From a bacterium (lineage in GTDB: Bacteria; Krumholzibacteriota; Krumholzibacteriia; LZORAL124-64-63): DNA of 44,565 nucleotides. Every line of letters begins with the position of its first letter. Position 1 is the stretch's first letter. Positions 28,539 to 38,347 of the stretch are shown piece after piece. The notes under the pieces were generated by a model. It saw only the letters and a list, made by a program, of their open reading frames with translations. It made no database searches and was not told where the DNA came from. The DNA lies in assembly GCA_003353795.1 (NCBI GenBank), contig PIVY01000015.1, positions 1 to 44,565 on the forward strand, in the 5' to 3' direction. A program made the position numbers and the translations under genes.

Positions 28539-29626
28539 TTGAACGCCTTCGACTCCGCTGCTCTCGGGCAGCCCCATGCCGGGTTGCGCCCGTTTCTGGC
28601 CCAGCTCCCCGACTCGTTCTGGATGCCCTCGCAGGCTTCCTCCGTGGCCAGCGAGGTGGACACCGTCTTCTTCGTGATCTACTGGATATCCGCATTCTTC
28701 TTCGCCATCATCGTCGGCCTGATGGTGCTGTTCGCCGTGCGGTACCGTCGCCGGCGCGAGGGCGAGTCGGTGGCCAAGACGGCGCACCACAGCGTGGCCC
28801 TCGAGGTCACCTGGACGGCCATTCCCGTGATCGTCTCGGCCATCCTCTTCGTGGTGGGTTTCAAGGGCTACATGAACCTGGTCACGCCACCGCGGAACTC
28901 GTACGAGATCTCGGTGACCGGACAGAAGTGGCAGTGGTTCTTCACCTATCCCAACGGCTACGTCACCAGCGAGCTGCACGTGCCGGTGGACCGCCCGGTG
29001 AACCTGACCATGACCAGCGAGGACGTGCTGCACTCCCTCTGGATCCCCGCCTTCCGGGTGAAGAAGGACCTGGTCCCCGGCCGCTACACCCGAGCCTGGT
29101 TCGAGGCCACCGAGCCCGGCACCTATCCGCTGCTCTGTACAGAATATTGCGGCACCGGCCACTCCGACATGCTCTCGGTGGTAACGGTGCACGAGTCGGG
29201 TCGCTTCGACACCTGGCTGGAGCAGGCGGCCAACCTGTACGACACCATGCCTCCGGCCGAGGCGGGCGAGATGCTGGTGCAGCGCAAGGGCTGCGTGCAG
29301 TGCCACAGCCTCACCGGCGCGGCGGGAATCGGCCCCACCTTCGTGGACATGTACGGCCACAGCTTCGCCACCAAGGAAGGCACTCAGATCGTGGCGGACG
29401 ACAACTACATCCGCGAATCGATCGTCGACCCCATGGCCTCGATCATCGCCGGCTACGAGCCGGTCATGCCCACCTTCGCCGGCAAGATCAAGGACAGCGA
29501 GATCACCTACATCATCGCCTACCTCAAGTCGGTCTCCAGCCTGGGTGGGACGGACGAAGACGAGGCGGCCGCCGCCGACGGTGAGGGCACCGAAACCGAA
29601 GAAGCCAGCACCGAGGAGGTGCACTG

Positions 29627-29627
<1 letters not shown>
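28539..29627 (+). CDS. coxB: Cytochrome c oxidase subunit II with cytochrome c domain (caa3 type)
   Basis: A 362-aa subunit II carrying two transmembrane helices (about 42-66 and 91-110), the CuA cupredoxin domain and a fused C-terminal cytochrome c. CuA ligands: H165, C200, E202, C204, H208 and M211 ([12 protein letters not shown]). The haem c site is CVQCH (252-256) with M310 as axial candidate. The fusion defines a caa3-type oxidase that can accept electrons directly from ACIII. The start is TTG with GAGGAGA about 8 nt upstream. Its acidic tail ends at TGA, overlapping the coxA ATG by one base. Confidence 0.95.
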
Positions 29628-31317
<1,690 letters not shown>

Positions 31318-31321
<4 letters not shown>

Positions 31322-32184
31322 GCAGCGCCACCAACTCGAGTCCCGATCCGGGTCAAGGCAACGAGGGCAAGCACCACCTGGCCCACTACTTCGACACGCG
31401 AGCCCAGCAGTACGACAGCCACAAGCTGGCCATGTGGCTCTTCCTGGCGACCGAGATCCTGATGTTCGGTGGTCTCTTCTGCGCCTACGCAATCTACCGC
31501 GCCACGCACCCGGAAGTGTTCCTCTACGCCCACACGCTGCTGGACAAGAACCTGGGTGCCATCAACACCATCGTGCTCCTGTTCAGTTCGTTCACCATGG
31601 CCTGGGGCGTGCGTGCGGCCATGCTGGGCCAGCGCAAACTGCTCATGGGGCTGCTGGCCGTGACCATCCTCTGCGGCTTCGGTTTCATGGGCATCAAGAG
31701 CATCGAGTACACCCACAAGTGGAAGCACGGCCTGCTGTGGGGCGAACGGTTCGACTACGCGGCGCTGCAGGATCACGGCGGCGGGCATGGCGAGACCGTC
31801 GTCGATGAGCACGCCCACGCGGCCGACGACCAGATCGATGCACATGCCGATGACGATCACGGCCACGCCGACGTGGACGACGAGGCGGCCGCGGTCATGG
31901 CCGAACTCGACCGGGACGCCGAGATCACCGTGGCGCACGGCCACGCCCCCGAGGACGTTCCACGCAACCTGCACATCTTCTTCGGCATCTACTTCGTGAT
32001 GACCGGCCTGCATGGGATCCACGTGCTGGCCGGCATGGGCATGCTGACCTGGCTGCTGGTGCGAGCCACGCGCGGCGACTTCGGCACCCACAACTACACC
32101 GCGGTGGACCTGGGCGGCCTCTACTGGCACCTGGTCGACCTGATCTGGATCTTCCTGTTCCCGCTGCTTTACCTGATCCACTAG
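31318..32184 (+). CDS. coxC: Cytochrome c oxidase subunit III with His/Asp-rich insertion
   Basis: A 288-aa subunit III (helices with [39 protein letters not shown] and [18 protein letters not shown]). Between helices, at about residues 150-215, lies an insertion rich in His, Asp and Glu (for example [14 protein letters not shown]) absent from most subunit III proteins. It could bind copper or zinc near the oxidase; that is inference. Start ATG overlaps the coxA stop by 4 nt. Confidence 0.94.
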
Positions 32185-32196
32185 ACGGAGAGAGAC

Positions 32197-32586
32197 ATGG
32201 AGAAGCCCGGCCAGATCCTCGAGCCCGAAAGCACCGGAACCGTTCACGACGAGCCCGGCGGCGGCAATCTTCACCCCCACGCGGTCCCCCTGTGGATGCT
32301 CGCGGCCGTCTTCGCCGTCCTCATCGGCCTCACGATTTTGACGGTGGCCGTGACCTACGTGGACCTCGGCCGCATGAACATCGGCGTGGCGCTCATCATC
32401 GCCACCATCAAGGGCGTGCTGGTAGCCGAGATCTTCATGCACCTGCGCTGGGACAGACCCTTCCACCGCATCGCCCTCATCAGCGCCGTCTGCTTCGTCG
32501 CCCTCTTCATCGGCATCGCCATGCTCGACTCCCTCAGCTACCTCCCCGACGTCATCCCCGGCCACGCCCCAGCAGTCGATCAGTAG
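32197..32586 (+). CDS. coxD: Cytochrome c oxidase subunit IV family protein
   Basis: A 129-aa membrane protein with three predicted helices (about 33-55, 60-80 and 90-110) and the subunit IV motif AEIFMHLRWDRPFHRI. An N-terminal stretch has clustered histidines (NLHPHAVP). Small accessory subunit of the caa3 oxidase, 12 nt after coxC with GGAGAGAGAC upstream of the ATG. Its last codons, GTC GAT CAG TAG, form the left end of a long inverted repeat. Confidence 0.92.
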   Translation: MEKPGQILEPESTGTVHDEPGGGNLHPHAVPLWMLAAVFAVLIGLTILTVAVTYVDLGRMNIGVALIIATIKGVLVAEIFMHLRWDRPFHRIALISAVCFVALFIGIAMLDSLSYLPDVIPGHAPAVDQ

Positions 32587-32687
32587 TCGCTTCGACGTCC
32601 AGACGCGAAACCCCCGGCAACTCCGCAGCGAAGCGAGGACATGCCGGGGGTTTCCGTGTCTGGACGTCGAAGCGACTACTGATCGAC
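32575..32687. repeat. 113-bp inverted repeat containing the stops of both convergent genes
   Basis: Left arm 32575-32604 is the perfect reverse complement of 32658-32687 (30 bp). After a 2/3-nt internal loop the stem continues with 13 perfect pairs (32607-32619 with 32642-32654), leaving a 22-nt loop. Each arm begins with the last codons of a gene: coxD and the convergent XRE gene both end GTC GAT CAG TAG (Val-Asp-Gln-stop). It is a likely bidirectional terminator, but its length and symmetry are far beyond the other hairpins here. No transposase and no target duplication seen. Confidence 0.9.
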
Positions 32688-32912
32688 AGCCCCACGTCCG
32701 TCGGGTTGCCACGTGAAGACGGACTCCACATCGGTGCCGAAGACCCGGGCGATGCGGAACGCGAGCGCAAGGCTGGGGCCGTAGCGGTCGGCCTCGAGGG
32801 CGTTGATGGTCTGGCGGGTCACGCCGCAGCGGTCGGCGAGATCCTGCTGCGTCATTTCGCCGTGCTCGAAGCGCAGCCTCCGGACGTGGTTGCCCAGGGG
32901 GTGGCGACTCAC
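32676..32912 (-). CDS. Small XRE-family transcriptional regulator
   Basis: A 78-aa HTH protein of the YozG/XRE type: RRLRFEHGEMTQQDLADRCG gives the first helices and VTRQTINALEADRYGPSLAL the recognition helix, then IARVFGTDVESVFTW. Start is GTG, overlapping the stop of the upstream membrane-protein gene by 4 nt (GTGA). Such regulators pair with a small membrane protein and often repress their own operon. Its 3' end lies in the inverted repeat shared with coxD. Confidence 0.9.
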   Translation of the reverse strand: MSRHPLGNHVRRLRFEHGEMTQQDLADRCGVTRQTINALEADRYGPSLALAFRIARVFGTDVESVFTWQPDGRGAVDQ

Positions 32913-33316
32913 GATGCGCCCAGATCGAGATTGCCGCGGTGCAGCACGAGGACCGTGGCGGACCGGACGACCAGCATGGCCACGCACGCGCCCATGGCGA
33001 TGAGCGGCAGGATGTTGACGTCGACGAGGGGCGGATCCTCACGGTAGTGGACCCACCAAACCACCATGCAGACCGCGACCAGGAACAGGTAGGCAGCCGC
33101 ACCCCCGGCCACGCCCGCGCGCTGGGCGATGAATCGCTCGCGCTCGTCGATGGTCTCGTCCTGGAACAGCCAGGGGGTCAAGGCAGTCAGTGCGAGGACG
33201 GCGAAGGCAGCCGGAGCCACCGCGACGCTCACAAGGAGGACCAGGGCGACGTAGGTCGCCGCAGTGATCACGCCGACGGTGAGAACATACCAGGCTGAAC
33301 GTTGCTGGGTGGACAT
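32909..33316 (-). CDS. Four-helix membrane protein paired with the XRE regulator (DUF2178-like)
   Basis: A 135-aa protein with four predicted transmembrane helices (about 10-30, 36-53, 70-92 and 103-126) and a cytoplasmic loop with FQDETIDERERFIAQRAG, a motif common in small membrane partners of YozG-type XRE regulators. Start ATG has GGAGGT 6 nt upstream. It is first in a two-gene unit with the XRE gene. A sensory role is inferred from the pairing only. Confidence 0.85.
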   Translation of the reverse strand: MSTQQRSAWYVLTVGVITAATYVALVLLVSVAVAPAAFAVLALTALTPWLFQDETIDERERFIAQRAGVAGGAAAYLFLVAVCMVVWWVHYREDPPLVDVNILPLIAMGACVAMLVVRSATVLVLHRGNLDLGAS

Positions 33317-33370
33317 GGGTGAACCTCCGGGGAGTGGGGTCACGTCGGAGGGTAGCCGATGCCGAATCGC

Positions 33371-33403
33371 ATGTATACTATTTTTTACATCAAGTAAAAA
33401 ATA
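33371..33403. promoter_or_regulatory. Promoter and AT-rich palindrome upstream of the membrane protein/XRE pair
   Basis: TATTTTTTAC (33379-33388) pairs with GTAAAAAATA (33394-33403) around a 5-nt centre. On the minus strand TATACA (33372-33377) next to it is a good -10. The palindrome overlaps or abuts the promoter, as expected for an autoregulatory operator. The AT-rich stretch contrasts with the GC-rich surroundings. Confidence 0.5.
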
Positions 33404-33448
33404 CAAGACACCAAGTGAGAAATATCCGACATCGCAGTCGACGAGGAT

Positions 33449-34990
33449 TCAGGGGGATCCGGCGGGCACCGGGCCTCGTGGCGGCAGCCAGGCGAGCACG
33501 CCGCCGGCCACCGGGGCAGGGCCCCAGCCTGCCTCTCGGGCCCAACCAGTGATTGGCGCGTCCCAGGGCGCCACGGCCTCCACCACCAGCGCAGAGGCAG
33601 GTTCGCGGGCCATGAGGTCTTCGAAAGTTTGGGCCGTGACCAGGTGGAATCGCTCCTGGGTTTCGCGGTCGAGGACGTCGCCCAGGCGCCAGCCGAATTC
33701 GCCGGCGGCAAAATGCGCTGAGAGCGGCCGGCCGGACTCGAGCACGTAGAGTGGATGGGTGGACACCACGGGCCGGTCGGGGTGGCGGGCGGTGAGGTCG
33801 GCCACCGTCCGACCGGCGTCGTGGAGGCGGACCGCAGGCCAGATCGCCACCTGCCCCAGCCCGCCGAGTCGGCGCAGGTCGTCGCCGCCGTGGTGGATCA
33901 CGCCGACGAGGCAGGAGAACCCCGCCAGGGCCGCGAGCATCGTGCGGTGGTAACCCTCCAGGCGCACCGCCGCCGTCGCCACCAGCATCGCCGCCGCCAG
34001 CAACAGCGGCACGAAATATGCGGTCTGCACCGGCCGCGGGATCACGAGCATCGCGACACCCGCCGCAACGAGCCAGAGCGCCAGCCGCCAGACGGTCACC
34101 GACCAGTCGCGGCCGCGTACGATGACCAGGATCGCCGCCACCACGGCCAGCACCGTCAGACCGGCGAGATCGCCATAGCGATAGAGGCGCCGCAGGTCGG
34201 AGCCGAGCCAACGACCGAGGCCGTTCTGCGCCTGCCAGTCGGCGTTGAGCAGGTGGTAATCGACGAGGTTGAAGCGCAGGGCCGCTGGGTCCGTGACGGC
34301 AATCAGGATGAACAGCGGCGCGAGTCCGAGCAGGCAGCCGGCCGCCGTCCACCACGTTTCCCGCCGCCCCGCAGCCAGGGTCGTGGGCGCGATCAGCGGC
34401 CAGGCGACCACCACCAGGGCCGGGGCCAGGTAGGTCAGCTTGAAACCCACGGCCAGCCCTGCCAGCACGCCGGCGATGATCAGGCGCCAGCGACCATCGT
34501 CGTCGCCCGGGCGCAGCGGCATCAGGAGCAACGAGCCCAGGATCGCCAGCTGAGCCAAGTCGTAGTTCCGCGCCAGCCCGACCACGCCGCGGACCGGGCT
34601 CGTGTGCACCAGCAGCAAGATCAGGATCGCCGCCAGCAGGTTGTCGGCCCCCAGGCGGCGCAGCAAGGCGAAGAGCGCCAGCACCATGCCCGCCGCCAGG
34701 AGCACCTTGAGCATCCGCGCCGGCAACAACACCCATTCGCCGGGCGTCAACGCATCCCAGCCGGCGTAGACCCAGGCCGCGTAGGGAGGCTGGAAGAAGG
34801 CGACGTCCTCGTACAGGCGGGCCTCGCCGACGAAACTGGCTGCCGCCAGGTACATGTGCTCGTCGCGGTCCACGGGTTCGGTGGCGGCGATGGCCAGGCA
34901 GAGCAGCCAGCTCACCGCGAGCAGGAAGATCACCGGTAACCTGGCGCGGGTCAGCCAGGCAGTACCGCTCATCCAGACCGCTCGTATCAT
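33449..34990 (-). CDS. GT-C family membrane glycosyltransferase
   Basis: A 513-aa polytopic membrane protein of the ArnT/PMT-like GT-C superfamily, about eleven helices. The first periplasmic loop carries the catalytic acidic motif PVDRDEHMYLAAASF (D43-E44), followed by ARLYEDVAFFQPPYAAWVYA. The C-terminal part is soluble. It would use a polyprenyl-phosphate sugar to modify a lipid or protein outside the membrane. Start ATG overlaps the stop of the GT4 gene by 4 nt (ATGA). Acceptor and sugar unknown. Confidence 0.88.
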   Translation of the reverse strand: MIRAVWMSGTAWLTRARLPVIFLLAVSWLLCLAIAATEPVDRDEHMYLAAASFVGEARLYEDVAFFQPPYAAWVYAGWDALTPGEWVLLPARMLKVLLAAGMVLALFALLRRLGADNLLAAILILLLVHTSPVRGVVGLARNYDLAQLAILGSLLLMPLRPGDDDGRWRLIIAGVLAGLAVGFKLTYLAPALVVVAWPLIAPTTLAAGRRETWWTAAGCLLGLAPLFILIAVTDPAALRFNLVDYHLLNADWQAQNGLGRWLGSDLRRLYRYGDLAGLTVLAVVAAILVIVRGRDWSVTVWRLALWLVAAGVAMLVIPRPVQTAYFVPLLLAAAMLVATAAVRLEGYHRTMLAALAGFSCLVGVIHHGGDDLRRLGGLGQVAIWPAVRLHDAGRTVADLTARHPDRPVVSTHPLYVLESGRPLSAHFAAGEFGWRLGDVLDRETQERFHLVTAQTFEDLMAREPASALVVEAVAPWDAPITGWAREAGWGPAPVAGGVLAWLPPRGPVPAGSP

Positions 34991-36237
34991 GGCGCGGCAT
35001 CTCCGGTGAGGCCGGCGTACAGATCGCAGAAGCGATCGACCTGGAAGGCCAGGGTGTACCGGTCGGCAAGGCGGCGGGCTGCCCTCCCGTGCTCGTGGCG
35101 AAGCTCGGGATCGCCGACGTATCGAGCCATGGCCGAGGCCAACGCCGGCGGCTCGGGCTCGATGATGGTGCCGGTCTCGCCGTCGCGGACCACCTCGGGA
35201 ATGCCGCCGCGGTGAGCGCCGATCACCGGCCGACCGAACATGTAGGCATCGAGCATGGTGCGCGGGAAGTTGTCGTGCCACACGGAGGGCACCGCGACGA
35301 ACGCGCAGTCCTTCAACAGGGCGCGTTTCTCTTCGCCCTGGACCATGCCGTGGAACCGGACGCGGCCTTCCCAGTGAGCGCAGAAAGCCTCGACCTGGAA
35401 CTGCAGGGGACCGTGGCCGGCGATGTCGAATCCGAAGCTCTCGGGCGCCTGCGGCAGGTACTCGGCCAGAGCTTCCAGCAGCACGCCCACGCCCTTGTGA
35501 TGGTCGAGCTGGCCGAGGTAGAGACCGCGGACACCGTCGGTGGGTGGATCCTTGTACGGAGGCGCATCACTCTCGCAGGCGTTGGGCACCACCTCGCGGC
35601 GGATGTCCTTGAAGAATCCGTAGGCCGCGTGGCGGTCGAGCACGAATCGCGAGGGCGCCGTGGCCAGGCTCACGCCGTCGGTGTGCCGGCGCTTGAGGAA
35701 TCGCAAGGCCTGGCAGGGCAGCGGCCCGCCGTGGCACTGCTCGCCGCTCGACCGCTGCAGGGTGGTCCGCGGACAGAGCAGGTGGTAGTCGCGCAGGGTG
35801 TGCAGCACCGGAACGCCCTCGAGGTGGCAGGCCTCCCAGACGGCCGCGCTCAGTCCGACGATGGTGTTGGTGTGCACCAGGTCGGGCTCGCAGCGATGCA
35901 GAGCCTGGAAAGCCAGGCTACGCCAGCGCGGATCGTGAATCTGGGCGAAGTGGTGGCGCCCGCGGGTCAGCAGGTTGGCCGGCGGCTCACCATCGCGAAC
36001 GAGCAGGTGCTGGTGACCGCCGCTGGCGGCCTCGAGGATCTCGCCGCTGATGCCGTCGAGCTTGCGAGCAGCCAGTTCGCGGTGCGGCCCCTCATCGAGG
36101 TAGCCGGTGGTCGCCAGCGCATCCACGTGGTGGCCGCGGGCCGTCAGCTCCTTGGCGAGCAGCCAGCTCGACATCTCGGCCCCGCCCACGACCTGCGGGT
36201 AGAACGTGCTGTTGACGATGAGGATGCGCAGGCTCAA
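34987..36237 (-). CDS. GT4 family glycosyltransferase
   Basis: A 416-aa GT-B fold glycosyltransferase of family GT4. N-terminal domain: ILIVNSTFYPQVVGGAEMSS, the glycine-loop start of GT4. C-terminal nucleotide-sugar domain: LYLGQLDHHKGVGVLLEAL, FVAVPSVWHDNFPRTMLDAYMF and PVIGAHRGGIPEVV with the following E-rich TGTIIEPEPPALASA. A CRPRTT...QCHGG cysteine segment is also seen. Start is TTG with GGAGG about 8 nt upstream. It is coupled to the GT-C gene, so both probably build one glycan. Confidence 0.93.
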   Translation of the reverse strand: MSLRILIVNSTFYPQVVGGAEMSSWLLAKELTARGHHVDALATTGYLDEGPHRELAARKLDGISGEILEAASGGHQHLLVRDGEPPANLLTRGRHHFAQIHDPRWRSLAFQALHRCEPDLVHTNTIVGLSAAVWEACHLEGVPVLHTLRDYHLLCPRTTLQRSSGEQCHGGPLPCQALRFLKRRHTDGVSLATAPSRFVLDRHAAYGFFKDIRREVVPNACESDAPPYKDPPTDGVRGLYLGQLDHHKGVGVLLEALAEYLPQAPESFGFDIAGHGPLQFQVEAFCAHWEGRVRFHGMVQGEEKRALLKDCAFVAVPSVWHDNFPRTMLDAYMFGRPVIGAHRGGIPEVVRDGETGTIIEPEPPALASAMARYVGDPELRHEHGRAARRLADRYTLAFQVDRFCDLYAGLTGDAAP

Positions 36238-36342
36238 GCGGTGGCCTCCGGGCTCGTGACGATGGCGGCGACACCATCGAAACGCTCCGCGCGCAGGGCG
36301 TCAAGGGCCCGATTCACCTGGGCGGTTACGAATGCGGTGGAA

Positions 36343-37269
36343 TCAGCGGAGCCCCATGGCCAGGACCGCGAACCGGAACGCGTGCATCCGCGCGATGGTG
36401 GGCACGACGGTCATGGTGCTACCGCCGATCAGCATCTGGTCCTTGAGGCTCTGACCGTCGGCCAGGGGCGGCAAATCTTCCACGGGGAAACGCAAAAGAT
36501 CACTGCTGGAATAGGCGCCGTAGGGGTCACGCTTGTAGGCAGCGCGCATGTCGTAATCGGGATACGGCACCGTGGTCGCGGGATTCGCCAGCTTCCACTG
36601 GGACCACGGCACCAGTGCCGACGGGATCACCGCCAGTTGGTCGCCCGCCGCCGGACCCGCCACCGCCGCTGCCAGAAGCGGCGCCCACAGCGACTCGCCC
36701 ACGGCATCGGGTCGCCGGTCGAAGAGCAAATGGTGGGAGTTCCAGACCAGACCGCTGATCCCCAGTTCCAGCACCTCGTCGCCGTGGCGCCGGTCCAGCG
36801 CCACGGCCGCGCCGCTCAGCGGATGCCAGCAGATCGCCACCGGGACGCCGCCGATGGTGTCGTTGACCACCTCGTGCCAGTCGAGCACGCGCACCGGGTA
36901 GGCCCGGGCCACACCGCCGACCTTCACGCCGATCACGCGATCCTCGGACACCAGGTACTTGCCGCGCTCGGCGCGGTTGAGCGAATCGACCTGCGCGGGC
37001 GTCAGCCGGCCGTTGATCTCCAGAGGTTGGATCTGGTCCTTGGTCATGGCCGCGGCGAGCACGTGGCGGGAGACGGTGAGATTGGCGAGGTCGAATCCGT
37101 AGGACGCAGGATCCCGCCCATCCCCGATCACCTCGCGGTCGCGGCTCTTGAGGACCGCACCGATCTGCACCACCGCGACGAGCACGAAGAAGATTCCCAC
37201 GGCGATGGCCACCCACCAGGCGCCGCGCAGGCCACGTCGTGGTCCGGACGAGGGTTCGATCTCGCTCAC
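36343..37269 (-). CDS. DUF3179 domain protein, membrane-anchored
   Basis: A 308-aa protein with an N-terminal transmembrane helix (about 17-39, WWVAIAVGIFFVLVAVVQIG) and a DUF3179 domain: EDRVIGVKVGGVARAYPVRV, LDWHEVVNDTIGGVPVAICW and HPLSGAAVALDR are all family signatures. Biochemical function is not established; the domain is extracytoplasmic. Start is GTG overlapping the ctaB stop by 4 nt (GTGA), so it is translationally coupled to haem O synthase. Conserved His and Cys could bind a metal; inference only. Confidence 0.9.
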   Translation of the reverse strand: MSEIEPSSGPRRGLRGAWWVAIAVGIFFVLVAVVQIGAVLKSRDREVIGDGRDPASYGFDLANLTVSRHVLAAAMTKDQIQPLEINGRLTPAQVDSLNRAERGKYLVSEDRVIGVKVGGVARAYPVRVLDWHEVVNDTIGGVPVAICWHPLSGAAVALDRRHGDEVLELGISGLVWNSHHLLFDRRPDAVGESLWAPLLAAAVAGPAAGDQLAVIPSALVPWSQWKLANPATTVPYPDYDMRAAYKRDPYGAYSSSDLLRFPVEDLPPLADGQSLKDQMLIGGSTMTVVPTIARMHAFRFAVLAMGLR

Positions 37270-38207
37270 TGGTCGTTCCTCGGTGGACCGCTGGTCGGCG
37301 GAGTCGCGGCCACCTCGGCGGGCTGCGGCGCGGTCTCCAGCCACGCATCTTCCGCGCGGCCGGGACCTCGGTCGGCCACCATGAGGAAGAGCGCCAGGGG
37401 CAGGTAGGCCAGGCTGGCCAGGAAGACGCGCCGTGCATCGCGGTCGCTATGGCTGCGATAGAGTCGCAGGCCGAGCCAGGCCCACCAGAGACCGAGCAGC
37501 AGCGAGCCGAATGCGAACCACGGTCCGGCGACCCCCAGCAGGGTCACCAGCAGTCCCAGCGGCAGGTGCAGGAATGCGAAGACCACGGTCACCGGAAACG
37601 TGATGTGGCCCTCGGGGTCGACCACGGGCAGCATCTTGAGACCGCCGCGGGCATAGTCCTCGCGGTACATCCAGGCCAGGGCCAGGAAGTGCGGCATCTG
37701 CCAGACGAAGAGCAGGGCGAACAGCAGCCAGGCGCCGGTTTCCAGCCCACCGGTGCCCGCCGACCAGCCGATGAGCGGCGGAATGGCGCCACACACGGCG
37801 CCTACCAGGGTATTCAGCGTACTGCGGCGCTTGAGCGGCGTGTAGACCAGCACGTAGAGCAGGATCGTGATCGCCGCCAGACCGGCCGGTACGGGTCCGC
37901 TCCAGGCCAGCAACACGAAGGTCCCGACCATGCACACGGCCACGCCGTAGATCATCGCGACCTGGGGCGACAGACGGCCCGCCGGCAGCGGCCTGAGCCG
38001 GGTACGGACCATGCGCGCATCGATGTCCCGCTCGAGATATTGATTCAGAGCATTGGCGCCGAAGGCGGTCAAGAGGGTACCGGCGAGCGTCGCCAAGAGC
38101 ACGGTCCACACCGGGGTGGGCACGGCCAGCAGGTAGCCCACCAGGGTCGTGATCAGGACCATGAGGCAGAGCCGGGCCTTGGAAAGAACGAGCAGGTCGC
38201 GCAGCAT
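37266..38207 (-). CDS. ctaB: Protohaem IX farnesyltransferase (haem O synthase)
   Basis: A 313-aa UbiA-superfamily membrane enzyme that farnesylates haem B to haem O, the precursor of haem A for the caa3 oxidase. The prenyl-diphosphate motif NALNQYLERDIDARM with RTRLRPLPAG, and the second motif YTPLKRRSTLNTLVGAV then IPPLIGW, are intact; MPHFLALAWMYREDYARGG is typical of CtaB. About nine helices. Start ATG has a GGAGA further upstream than ideal. First gene of a leftward operon, divergent from ctaA. Confidence 0.95.
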   Translation of the reverse strand: MLRDLLVLSKARLCLMVLITTLVGYLLAVPTPVWTVLLATLAGTLLTAFGANALNQYLERDIDARMVRTRLRPLPAGRLSPQVAMIYGVAVCMVGTFVLLAWSGPVPAGLAAITILLYVLVYTPLKRRSTLNTLVGAVCGAIPPLIGWSAGTGGLETGAWLLFALLFVWQMPHFLALAWMYREDYARGGLKMLPVVDPEGHITFPVTVVFAFLHLPLGLLVTLLGVAGPWFAFGSLLLGLWWAWLGLRLYRSHSDRDARRVFLASLAYLPLALFLMVADRGPGRAEDAWLETAPQPAEVAATPPTSGPPRNDQ

Positions 38208-38250
38208 GGAATCGAGCGGTCTCCGGTGCAGGTCCGACTTCGCAAAAAAC

Positions 38251-38285
38251 CGGACTGGTTGAATATCGATATCATTGGTAATGTA
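38251..38285. promoter_or_regulatory. AT-rich ctaB/ctaA divergent promoter region
   Basis: The 140-bp region between ctaB and ctaA contains an AT-rich stretch (38257-38285) with TTGAATATCGATATC on the plus strand. Its complement carries TCGATATTCAACCAGT, the element also seen upstream of coxB. Exact -35/-10 assignment is not possible by eye. Confidence 0.35.
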
Positions 38286-38347
38286 TTGTCGAACCGGGGT
38301 TTCGACCAGAAATTTCCACCCGACCCGCACGACAGAAGGATGCGCCC

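Noticed and set aside
32575..32687. Insertion sequence ends
   Set aside because: The arms enclose only 53 bp, with no transposase and no target-site duplication.
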